From NCBI GenBank assembly GCA_018830745.1, contig JAHJRU010000163.1:1-5869 (forward strand): a stretch of 5,869 nt of DNA, in the 5' to 3' direction. Numbering within the stretch: the stretch's first letter is position 1; each line of letters opens with the position of its first letter. Position numbers and translations under genes: made by a program. This DNA is from Chloroflexota bacterium (GTDB lineage Bacteria > Chloroflexota > Dehalococcoidia > Dehalococcoidales > JAHJRU01). The notes below the pieces were generated by a model. That model did not search any database. It saw only the letters and a list, made by a program, of their open reading frames with translations, and was not told the DNA's origin. This document shows positions 1 to 5,071 of this stretch, piece by piece.

Positions 1-625
1 GCCTATCCCGCCATTCCCCGCAAAGCGATGCCCCTCCCAGTACAGACAAATACAACCGGTCCAGCTCCACCAGCAGTTGCCGCACGAAGTCCAGGCGCGG
101 TACCTCCCGGCCCAACTCTTCGGACAGGCTGGTGGCTGGTGGTACTACCCCACTCAAATCAGAAGAAGTGAGATTAACATTTACTCCAAGGCCCACTATA
201 CTGTAGTCCACCAGGCTGCCGCGTACCTGGCTTTCCACCAGAATGCCGCACACTTTTTTGCCCGCCATAAGGACATCGTTGGGCCACTTTATCTGAGGCT
301 TCAGCCCGGTGACCTCTTCAATGCTGTGAACCACCGCCAGAGAAGCCACCATGATAAGCGAAGGCAGAAAGAAGACATCGGGATAGAGGATGACGGACAG
401 AGCAATGCTCCCCCGGGGAGACTGCCAGACCCTGCCCATACGCCCCTGCCCGGCGGTCTGCTCATCAGCGATGATAACCGTTCCCTCCGGTGCTCCCCGC
501 TGCGCCTCCCCCCGAGCCACCTCCATAGTTGAGGTAAGGCTGGAATAGTGGATAACGTTCTGCCCTATGAGGTTGGTTGCCAGACCACGGGTAATAGCTG
601 CTGCTGATAGATTATTTACTTCCAT
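1..625 (-). CDS. birA: Biotin-[acetyl-CoA-carboxylase] ligase, catalytic domain only; C-terminus beyond window
   Basis: Activates biotin with ATP to biotinyl-AMP and transfers it to the acceptor lysine of biotin carboxyl carrier domains; cytoplasmic. The minus strand reads open from an ATG at 625-623 to the left edge (208 full codons). Signature motifs are in the right order: STMEVAR at residues 31-38, the biotin/ATP loop ADEQTAGQGRMGRVWQSP at 53-70 (family GRGRRGRxW), KWPNDV at 113-118, GKKVCGILVE at 122-131, and GLGVNVN at 145-151. Only about 25 residues precede the catalytic core, so the N-terminal DNA-binding helix-turn-helix of E. coli BirA is absent. This is a monofunctional (group I) ligase and probably not a repressor. 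An in-frame TGA lies four codons upstream, which limits the start to this ATG or a TTG two codons earlier; the Shine-Dalgarno is weak. It lies 97 bases downstream of the NfeD-like gene on the same strand. The assignment is firm; the missing part is the C-terminal domain. Confidence 0.95.
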   Translation of the reverse strand, partial: MEVNNLSAAAITRGLATNLIGQNVIHYSSLTSTMEVARGEAQRGAPEGTVIIADEQTAGQGRMGRVWQSPRGSIALSVILYPDVFFLPSLIMVASLAVVHSIEEVTGLKPQIKWPNDVLMAGKKVCGILVESQVRGSLVDYSIVGLGVNVNLTSSDLSGVVPPATSLSEELGREVPRLDFVRQLLVELDRLYLSVLGGASLCGEWRDR

Positions 626-722
626 GGTCAATCTTCAAGGTTAATCCAGCCGTCAGCTAACAAATACCTGCCAAGTTCTTCTTTTCATTCAAGTCGATAT
701 ACATTATTATATATACAGGACA

Positions 723-1127
723 TCACTCAGCCCCGTCCTCTTCGCCAGGTCTTTTGGGGCTGACGATTAGTTTGAGGCCATCATTCCCTATCACGATAAC
801 TTTCTCACCAACCTCTGCATTGCCATGGGCTGATTTAGCCTCCCATATCTCACCTTTAACGCCGACAATCCCTTCTGGTTCCAGGCGTCGTATCACCTTG
901 CATTTAGACCCGACGGCGACAGGTAAATCCACCACCGGCCTCCTGAGAGCCCGACTTCCCATATGATAAATGAAGACGGAAAAACCAATCCAGGCCACCA
1001 TCAGAACAATAAGGCCCGCCAGGGGTACCACCACACCTGCTTGAGGCAAACCCCAGAGCACCAACACTACCACAGCTGCTTCCTCCAGCAGCGTGCTGAA
1101 TATAGCCATTATCAGCCGGGGACTCAT
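723..1127 (-). CDS. Short NfeD-like membrane protein with C-terminal OB-fold domain
   Basis: A 134-residue protein of the NfeD C-terminal family. Residues about 5-54 are hydrophobic and probably form two membrane segments (about 14-31 and 33-54), split by a Pro/Gly turn (GLPQAG). A basic patch (RALRR, 59-63) follows, then a soluble domain at about 70-123 with the family pattern: a Gly (G73), LEPEG at 82-86, GVKGEIWEAKS at 89-99, VGEKVIVIGNDGLKLIV at 106-122. This is the OB-fold seen at the end of NfeD proteins. The family is usually linked to stomatin-like partners or a ClpP-class membrane protease; neither is in this window, so a membrane-quality or lipid-domain role is only inferred. The start ATG has a strong GGTGGAGG Shine-Dalgarno about 10 bases upstream and an extended -10 promoter just before that. 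The stop is TGA. It may be cotranscribed with birA. Confidence 0.85.
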   Translation of the reverse strand: MSPRLIMAIFSTLLEEAAVVVLVLWGLPQAGVVVPLAGLIVLMVAWIGFSVFIYHMGSRALRRPVVDLPVAVGSKCKVIRRLEPEGIVGVKGEIWEAKSAHGNAEVGEKVIVIGNDGLKLIVSPKRPGEEDGAE

Positions 1128-1149
1128 TGCTATACCGCCTCCACCTTAG

Positions 1150-1158
1150 ATTATATCA
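1150..1158 (-). promoter_or_regulatory. Extended -10 promoter element for the NfeD-like gene
   Basis: On the minus strand this reads TGATATAAT, a perfect extended -10 (TGn plus TATAAT). It lies 22 bases upstream of the NfeD-like start codon. No good -35 is present at 17-19 bases (best CTACTG), which is usual for extended -10 promoters. Transcription would begin just before the Shine-Dalgarno, leaving a very short leader of roughly 16-18 bases. Confidence 0.5.
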
Positions 1159-1188
1159 GGAATCGCCCATCACAGTAGCCCGAGGAAT

Positions 1189-1217
1189 TTGCGCCAGGCT
1201 TATGGTTCCGTTACAAT
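1189..1217 (+). promoter_or_regulatory. Candidate sigma-70-type promoter for the SpoIIM-family gene
   Basis: TTGCGC (1189-1194), a 17-base spacer, then TACAAT (1212-1217). The -10 matches consensus at five of six positions; the -35 keeps only the TTG. The predicted transcription start is near 1224, about 20 bases before the preferred ATG at 1245. It sits in the divergent intergenic region, with the NfeD promoter on the other strand about 40-60 bases away. Confidence 0.4.
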
Positions 1218-1234
1218 TGAATCAGTACACTCTT

Positions 1235-1239
1235 GAGGG
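1235..1239 (+). promoter_or_regulatory. Shine-Dalgarno that decides the SpoIIM-family start
   Basis: GAGGG, 5 bases before ATG 1245. It overlaps the alternative TTG codon at 1233-1235, which argues against that TTG being the start. Confidence 0.65.
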
Positions 1240-1244
1240 TTTTC

Positions 1245-1796
1245 ATGAAGTATAGAGACTGGCTCTTCATTGCCATTGCCTTGTTTGTCATCAGTATCAT
1301 AGTCGGTTGGTCTATCCCAAATGACATCAGCGGCTTACTGGGCGAGGACATCGCCCAGCTGGCACAACTGAGCAATTTCTTGCTTTCCCTTCCACCAATT
1401 GTGACCGCCCTGCTTATTTTCCTCAAAAACAGCCTATCCCTGCTGATAAGCTTTGCTTTGAGCCCACTACTGTGCCTCATTCCCATTCTGGCTCTGGCCT
1501 TCAACGGCGCCCTGCTTGGCTCGATATCAGCCGCTATAATAGAAAGGGAATCCGTGGGCCTTTTACTGGCCGGGATTTTACCTCATGGGGTAATCGAGCT
1601 TCCCGCCTTCATCATCGGCGAAGCGGCGGCGCTCAGCTTCGGCAGCCTGGCGATAGTCTCCCTGTTTAAAAAAGATGCCCGGGATTCGTTGTGGCCTCAC
1701 CTCAAGCAGAACCTAAAGTATCTCACCATAGCTCTGGCCCTACTTCTCCCGGCGGCTTTTATTGAAGCCTTTATTACGCCACTTCTGTTAAAATAG
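1245..1796 (+). CDS. SpoIIM / DUF95 family integral membrane protein
   Basis: A 183-residue multi-pass membrane protein of the stage II sporulation protein M (DUF95) family. Hydrophobic segments lie at about 6-22, 51-71, 74-98, 104-128, 131-141 and 159-180. Family hallmarks are the KNS segment (61-63, where relatives have NN), FNGALLG at 86-92, and the signature ILPHGVIELPAFIIGEAAAL at 111-130 with His114 and Glu118. In sporulating Firmicutes SpoIIM works with SpoIID/SpoIIP in septal peptidoglycan removal, but members occur widely in non-sporulating bacteria and archaea, where the role is unknown. No other sporulation gene is visible here. Start choice: a TTG at 1233 also opens the frame, but that TTG is the beginning of a TTGAGGG stretch that works as the Shine-Dalgarno for ATG 1245 (about 6 bases spacing), and nothing resembling a ribosome site precedes 1233. 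It ends 22 bases from the stop of the convergent nitroreductase gene. Confidence 0.88.
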   Translation: MKYRDWLFIAIALFVISIIVGWSIPNDISGLLGEDIAQLAQLSNFLLSLPPIVTALLIFLKNSLSLLISFALSPLLCLIPILALAFNGALLGSISAAIIERESVGLLLAGILPHGVIELPAFIIGEAAALSFGSLAIVSLFKKDARDSLWPHLKQNLKYLTIALALLLPAAFIEAFITPLLLK

Positions 1797-1818
1797 GTGC
1801 CACTTATCTTGAGCAGGG

Positions 1819-2385
1819 TTACGGCGCGCCCCAGCTCTCGTGGAAAACAATCTCCGCCAGTTCCTTTCTGGGTCGGGGCTTGGGCTGCTGGTCGGGATAA
1901 CCGAGAGGGGTCATCTCCACAACACAAAAGCCATCGGGTACCTTAAGAATGCTGGCTACTTCCCTGGCATCGAAACTGCCGACATGCACCGTGCCAAGCC
2001 CCAGGGAATGGGCCGCCACCACCAGGTTCTGCATAGCCAGCGCCACGTCGAACATGTACCAGTCGCCTTTATCCGTGGCTGGCTCACTATTATAAAAGCC
2101 TGACTTTCCCATCTCAGCACAGGCAACAATCAACACCGGTGCACTTCTAATGGCATTTTCGGCCGGATTTTTCTCCCCTATATCAGGGCTTGTAAATAGC
2201 GTATCTGCAATCCTGTTCCTGTTACCTTCGTCTCGCACAACGATAAAACGCCAGCACTGGGTGTTGGCCCAGGATGGTGCCAAACGAGCCGCCTCCAGGA
2301 CTGTCTCCACTGCCTTATCATCTACCGGCGTCGCCTGGTAGCGGCGAATACTCCTCCTGTTTTGAATTGCTTCCAGAACTTCCAC
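1819..2385 (-). CDS. Nitroreductase-family FMN-dependent oxidoreductase
   Basis: A 188-residue single-domain flavoprotein of the nitroreductase fold; such enzymes usually bind FMN as homodimers and use NAD(P)H to reduce nitro compounds, quinones, flavins or enones. What is visible: RRSIRRY at 10-16 (phosphate-binding arginines), LAPSWANTQCWRFIVV at 35-50, a middle segment DWYMFDVALAMQNLVVAAHSLGLGT at 108-132 (core helix), and the closing EMTPLGYPDQQPKPRPRK at 157-174, typical of the subfamily. Length is normal for short nitroreductases. The substrate cannot be deduced. The start is GTG (2385-2383) with a strong AAGGAGG (2395-2401) upstream, spaced 9 bases. The stop of pcm at 2408-2406 lies just before that site, so this is the last gene of the xerD-pcm unit and may be translationally coupled to pcm. 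It converges on the SpoIIM-family gene. Confidence 0.92.
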   Translation of the reverse strand: MEVLEAIQNRRSIRRYQATPVDDKAVETVLEAARLAPSWANTQCWRFIVVRDEGNRNRIADTLFTSPDIGEKNPAENAIRSAPVLIVACAEMGKSGFYNSEPATDKGDWYMFDVALAMQNLVVAAHSLGLGTVHVGSFDAREVASILKVPDGFCVVEMTPLGYPDQQPKPRPRKELAEIVFHESWGAP

Positions 2386-2394
2386 GTAGGCTCT

Positions 2395-2401
2395 CCTCCT
2401 T
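2395..2401 (-). promoter_or_regulatory. Shine-Dalgarno for the nitroreductase GTG start
   Basis: AAGGAGG on the minus strand, 9 bases before GTG 2385-2383 and starting 4 bases after the pcm stop codon. It supports the non-ATG start and suggests ribosomes finishing pcm can reinitiate here. Confidence 0.75.
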
Positions 2402-2405
2402 ATGT

Positions 2406-3068
2406 CTACTTGTCTTCTTCCCAGGCTCCACTACCGATAAGGGAGACGAAACAACACCCCCCTAAATTCTCAACCTCATTCTTATCCCGGCGCCGGGTGA
2501 CTCTATACAGCTGCTGCATGTAACGCGACCCCACCGGAATGACTAACCGACCGCCTATCGCCAGTTGAGCCAGAAGCTCCGGTGGAACCATGGGCGCACC
2601 TGCCGCCACGATTATGGCATCATAAGGGGCATCCTCCGGCCAACCTAACGCCTCCTCAGCCTGATGAATGGCGATATTGGTATAACCCAGGCTATCCAGC
2701 ACCTTCCTGGCTCTCTCCGCCAACGGAAGCAGACGCTCCACGGTAATCACCTGCTGTGCCAGCTCGGCCAGAATTGCCGCCTGGTAGCCACTACCCGCCC
2801 CCACCTCCAGCACCTTTTCCTGACCGGTAAGTTCTAATGCCTGGGTCATCAAGGCCACAATAAACGGCTGGGAAATAGTCTGTCCATAGCCAATGGGCAG
2901 GGGTCCATCCTCGTAAGCCACATGCCTACTCTCCGGCGGCACAAAAAGCTCCCGGGGTACGCGAGCCATCGCTTCCAGCACACGCTGGTCCTTAATCTCC
3001 TGGCGCAGATACTCGATTAACCTGGCTCTAGCTGCCTCAAGTTCCTTATCAGCCACGCTCACCGCCAA
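2406..3068 (-). CDS. pcm: Protein-L-isoaspartate O-methyltransferase
   Basis: Methylates, with S-adenosylmethionine, the abnormal L-isoaspartyl residues that form in ageing proteins, so starting their repair; cytoplasmic. The 220-residue length is normal. Motifs in order: VPRELFVPP at 37-45, LPIGYGQTISQPFIVALMT at 57-75 (family hallmark GQTISQP), the SAM-binding motif I VLEVGAGSGYQAAILA at 86-101 with acidic Glu111 after it, GWPEDAPYDAIIVAAGAP at 142-159, GGRLVIPVG at 172-180, and the terminal CFVSLIGSG at 206-214. One oddity: the usual GDG just before GW(P/Q) is AEE here (137-139). The start is uncertain. TTG 3068 gives the listed length; GTG at 3062 or 3056 would remove two or four residues and is equally plausible, since no clear Shine-Dalgarno favours one. 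It follows the tail-anchored protein gene by 7 bases and precedes the nitroreductase gene by 20. Confidence 0.94.
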   Translation of the reverse strand: MAVSVADKELEAARARLIEYLRQEIKDQRVLEAMARVPRELFVPPESRHVAYEDGPLPIGYGQTISQPFIVALMTQALELTGQEKVLEVGAGSGYQAAILAELAQQVITVERLLPLAERARKVLDSLGYTNIAIHQAEEALGWPEDAPYDAIIVAAGAPMVPPELLAQLAIGGRLVIPVGSRYMQQLYRVTRRRDKNEVENLGGCCFVSLIGSGAWEEDK

Positions 3069-3075
3069 AACACGG

Positions 3076-3354
3076 TTACGACAACACTAAGCTCAGCACC
3101 ACTAAGATAGCCAGTATTATTACTGATAGTATACCAATCCGCCGCAGCTCAGAATATATGTGGGGATAATGAGCCGGAGCCGCTGGTGTCGCTCGGGATG
3201 GCGCTACCGGGGCTGATAACGCCTCCGACGGAGCCGAAGCCTCAGGAGAGGAAGCCGGTGATTGTTTTACTGTAGCAACAGAGGAGACTTGCTTGCCTTT
3301 TTTCTTCCCTAGCTGCGATTGTTTTCTTTTACTGCGCCCTGTTTTACCTGGCAT
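3076..3354 (-). CDS. Small Lys-rich, C-terminally anchored membrane protein of unknown function
   Basis: I do not recognise a family. The 92 residues fall into three zones: a very basic head (1-30, many Lys/Arg, e.g. KKKGK at 17-21), a low-complexity Ala/Pro/Ser linker (31-62), and a C-terminal hydrophobic segment (73-91, GILSVIILAILVVLSLVLS) preceded by Arg71-Arg72 with almost nothing after it. There is no N-terminal signal. This layout predicts a tail-anchored protein with the basic head in the cytoplasm, where it could touch nucleic acid, ribosomes or phospholipid. The ATG at 3354 has AAGGGGG about 9 bases upstream. It lies 32 bases after xerD and 7 before pcm, so it is very likely translated as part of that unit. 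Head and linker are low complexity, so homology searches would need composition masking. Confidence 0.75.
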   Translation of the reverse strand: MPGKTGRSKRKQSQLGKKKGKQVSSVATVKQSPASSPEASAPSEALSAPVAPSRATPAAPAHYPHIYSELRRIGILSVIILAILVVLSLVLS

Positions 3355-3386
3355 TATTCATCGCCCCCTTCAGGTTTTCTTCTCGA

Positions 3387-4295
3387 TTACTTGGCTCGTG
3401 GATGGGCTTTTTCATAGGTGCGCCGAACATGCTCCGAGGTGAGATGAGTATAAACCTGCGTGGTAGAAATGTTGGCATGACCCAGAAGTTCCTGCACCGA
3501 CCTCAGGTCGGCGCCGCCATTGAGCATATGGGTAGCAAAACTGTGTCTCAGCGTGTGTGGCGTAACGTCAGCCTCGAGGCCGGCTGACTTGGCGTAGCCC
3601 TTTAGTATCTGCCAGAAGCCCTGCCTGGTCAACCTATCGCCGCGAAGATTCAGGAACAGGGCTTTTTCAACGGGGCTGCGGGCTATTTGAGGATGGACCT
3701 GCTCTATATATTCCTTCACTGACTGAGCCGCCTGTGGGTAAATAGGAATCATCCTTTCCTTATGCCCCTTACCGAAGCACCGCACGTAGCCACCCTGGAG
3801 ATCCACATCACCTATATCCAGGGATACCAGTTCGCTCACCCTCATACCGCTGGCGTATAAGAGTTCCAGCATGGCTTTATCCCTTTTTGCCTCCGGCGTA
3901 TCCAGCTTGGCTGGTTGCTCCAGTAACTGGCGAACCTGCCCGATGGAAACCGGTTTCGGTAGCGATTTCCCGATCTTGGGTGAGGGCACATCACGGATGG
4001 GGTTATCCGATACCTTGCCTTCATCCTTCAGAAAAGTGAAAAATGATTTGGCTGCGGCCACTCTGCGGGCTATCGTGGTGGCTGCCAGAGTCTTCTCTTT
4101 GAGATCGAGAATGAAGCTCAACATCCCCTGTCGGCCGAAATCGGCCCAGGATGGCACCGAGCCGTGCTTGGCTGCCTCCTGCTCCATAAAGGTGACCAGC
4201 TGGTTTAAATCGTTACGATAAGCCATCTCTGTGTTTTCTGAAAAGCCCTTCTCTACCTTCAGATAATTCAGGAAGTTTTCAATATCCTCTTTCAT
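3387..4295 (-). CDS. xerD: Site-specific tyrosine recombinase, XerD type
   Basis: A 302-residue tyrosine recombinase of the XerC/XerD class; with a partner it resolves chromosome dimers at dif sites. Residues 1-105 form the SAM-like core-binding domain (EDIENFLNYLKVEKGFSENT start, RRVAAAKSFFTFL at 77-89). Residues about 113-302 form the catalytic domain with all six expected residues: Arg152 (GMRVSEL), Lys176 (FGKGHKER), His247 and Arg250 (HTLRHSFATH), His273 (LLGH) and the nucleophile Tyr282 (STTQVYTH). TRQGFW at 223-228 and the HPRA ending are closer to XerD than XerC. Phage and integron integrases share the fold, but length, lack of extra domains and neighbours favour the housekeeping enzyme. 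The ATG has only a weak GGATGGG Shine-Dalgarno. It is first in the unit with the tail-anchored protein, pcm and nitroreductase genes and has a good promoter upstream. I see no dif-like site in the window. Confidence 0.94.
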   Translation of the reverse strand: MKEDIENFLNYLKVEKGFSENTEMAYRNDLNQLVTFMEQEAAKHGSVPSWADFGRQGMLSFILDLKEKTLAATTIARRVAAAKSFFTFLKDEGKVSDNPIRDVPSPKIGKSLPKPVSIGQVRQLLEQPAKLDTPEAKRDKAMLELLYASGMRVSELVSLDIGDVDLQGGYVRCFGKGHKERMIPIYPQAAQSVKEYIEQVHPQIARSPVEKALFLNLRGDRLTRQGFWQILKGYAKSAGLEADVTPHTLRHSFATHMLNGGADLRSVQELLGHANISTTQVYTHLTSEHVRRTYEKAHPRAK

Positions 4296-4325
4296 ATTAT
4301 CCCATCCGCCGCTTTATTTTTATGT

Positions 4326-4359
4326 AGTATAACATATCAATTCCAAAACAATATGTCAA
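4326..4359 (-). promoter_or_regulatory. Promoter for the xerD-pcm-nitroreductase unit
   Basis: On the minus strand a consensus -35 TTGACA (4359-4354) is followed after exactly 17 bases by TATGTT (4336-4331). An overlapping extended -10, TGTTATACT (4334-4326), sits 5 bases further on, with no good -35 of its own. Either would start transcription about 25-30 bases before the xerD ATG. The two overlapping -10 boxes may give two close start sites. Confidence 0.6.
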
Positions 4360-4522
4360 CTAAACATTCCTTGGTGCAAATCCTAAATAGGCCACACCTA
4401 AAGCTCTTATTGGAGCATGACAGCAGAACACACTTATAGCACTAATTAGCTATCCCTGAGTTGGAAATCTAAGGGGTTTAAATTTCCCTGAATGATATTG
4501 TACTGAGCCTTACTGCATCAAT

Positions 4523-4559
4523 CATTTTGTTAATAGTTCATGACAAAACTTAACAAATG
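4523..4559. repeat. Imperfect inverted repeat, 10-bp arms with one bulged T
   Basis: Left arm CATTTTGTTAA (4523-4533), right arm TTAACAAATG (4550-4559), loop 16 bases. The arms pair fully if one T of the left arm is bulged; the inner 8 bp (TTTGTTAA/TTAACAAA) are perfect. It is AT-rich with no U-tract behind it, so a terminator is unlikely. Confidence 0.6.
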
Positions 4560-4571
4560 TAAGACAAATGA

Positions 4572-4600
4572 TTATTTGCTTGACATTCTGCAGCAAATAA
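4572..4600. repeat. Perfect 9-bp inverted repeat
   Basis: TTATTTGCT (4572-4580) and AGCAAATAA (4592-4600) with an 11-base loop. It lies 12 bases from the previous repeat and shares the CAAAT core with it and with the nearby ACAAATG direct repeats, so the group could be binding sites for one protein. Confidence 0.65.
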
Positions 4601-4668
4601 GTGGTCGTTTATTGAAGATACAACAGCGCCTTAATAATTGAATAAGAGCACTATTCGGGCAACTGGGG

Positions 4669-4700
4669 GCATTAAAGCAGGTGTATCCTGTTATTAATGC
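4669..4700. repeat. Two-step hairpin (7 bp plus 4 bp stem)
   Basis: GCATTAA (4669-4675) pairs with TTAATGC (4694-4700). After a small internal loop (AG/TTA), CAGG (4678-4681) pairs with CCTG (4687-4690), closing a 5-base loop. The nested pairing gives a more stable fold than its neighbours and would suit a structured RNA or a cruciform. No poly-U follows on either strand. Confidence 0.6.
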
Positions 4701-4822
4701 TGCAACGAGCATATAGCAAGATACTAAGGTTATCACCCAAACGACTTGAGTAATAGCATAGTGGGTAAGTTTTAGCGGCTGCATTTAAGATAAAATTAAG
4801 TATTGTGCGATTTTGGAGAAAC

Positions 4823-4851
4823 TTCATAACACTCAATATATGTGTTATGAA
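4823..4851. repeat. Perfect 10-bp inverted repeat overlapping the start of the small ORF
   Basis: TTCATAACAC (4823-4832) and GTGTTATGAA (4842-4851) with a 9-base AT-rich loop. The right arm contains the ATG (4847) of the small ORF. Its position before the right-hand block fits an operator, a translation-masking hairpin or an element end; the lack of a T-run argues against a terminator. Confidence 0.7.
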
Positions 4852-5071
4852 TATAGTTACAGGTCTTAAGCAGAAAACCCAGACGTATATTGAACCGGTT
4901 AGAATATCGTGGTCAGAGGTATACCATAATACTAATAAAGCCACTAGTAACGCCTACCAGGACTTAACTCGTAAGGGGGTAACCTTCGACCCGGCGACGG
5001 GCGCAAGGCGAACAAACAAGACGGGGGTGACATGTCAAGTTATGAGCCGACAATATACACCGCTCCAGTAG
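4847..5071 (+). CDS. Possible small winged-helix-like protein, overlapping the membrane gene
   Basis: A possible 74-residue soluble protein, not assigned to a family. Residues 16-56 (EPVRISWSEVY, NAYQDLTRKGVTFDPATGARR) resemble in pattern a winged helix-turn-helix: a short helix, a turn with small residues (TNKATS), a recognition-type helix (NAYQDLTRKG) and a TG-x-RR wing. This is by-eye resemblance only. Codons (CCG, GTA, ATA) match the downstream membrane gene and not the left-hand genes. Against it: no Shine-Dalgarno precedes ATG 4847 (or the GTG at 4805 in the same frame), the ATG lies in an inverted repeat, and the end overlaps the membrane gene by 40 bases. It may be a real small regulator, the remnant of a longer gene, or a chance frame. 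Confidence 0.35.
   Translation: MNIVTGLKQKTQTYIEPVRISWSEVYHNTNKATSNAYQDLTRKGVTFDPATGARRTNKTGVTCQVMSRQYTPLQ

Larger units (their letters stand above)
4296..4846. other. AT-rich region without a convincing gene, rich in inverted repeats
   Basis: Only the first 65 bases are explained, by the xerD promoter. The rest has no ORF with a recognisable motif or a ribosome site. Instead it holds at least four separate inverted repeats (4523-4559, 4572-4600, 4669-4700, 4823-4851) and a repeated ACAAATG (4553-4559 and 4564-4570). It marks the change from the house-keeping gene block to the compositionally different block on the right. It could be an intergenic regulatory stretch, a small RNA locus, or the worn end of a mobile element; the sequence alone does not decide. 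Confidence 0.6.

Noticed and set aside
77..532. Open frame of 151 codons on the plus strand opposite birA
   Set aside because: It lies antisense to a clear biotin ligase whose motifs are continuous over the same bases; the protein is rich in His/Arg/Pro as expected from a shadow frame.
1233..1244. TTG 1233 as start of the SpoIIM-family gene
   Set aside because: No ribosome site precedes it, and the TTGAGGG sequence itself makes a good Shine-Dalgarno for ATG 1245.
1797..1818. Bidirectional terminator between the convergent stop codons
   Set aside because: The 22 bases contain no stable inverted repeat and no T-run on either strand.
4572..4784. Small minus-strand membrane protein (70 codons, hydrophobic middle, several Cys)
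   Set aside because: No Shine-Dalgarno, no recognisable motif, and it runs through two inverted repeats; a chance frame is more likely.
4672..4944. Minus-strand frame of 90 codons
   Set aside because: Overlaps other frames and the 10-bp inverted repeat, has no ribosome site and no family-like pattern.
4920..5031. tRNA-like TTCGA segment and GC-rich run before the membrane gene
   Set aside because: The bases around TTCGA do not form a T-stem and no acceptor or anticodon arms can be paired.
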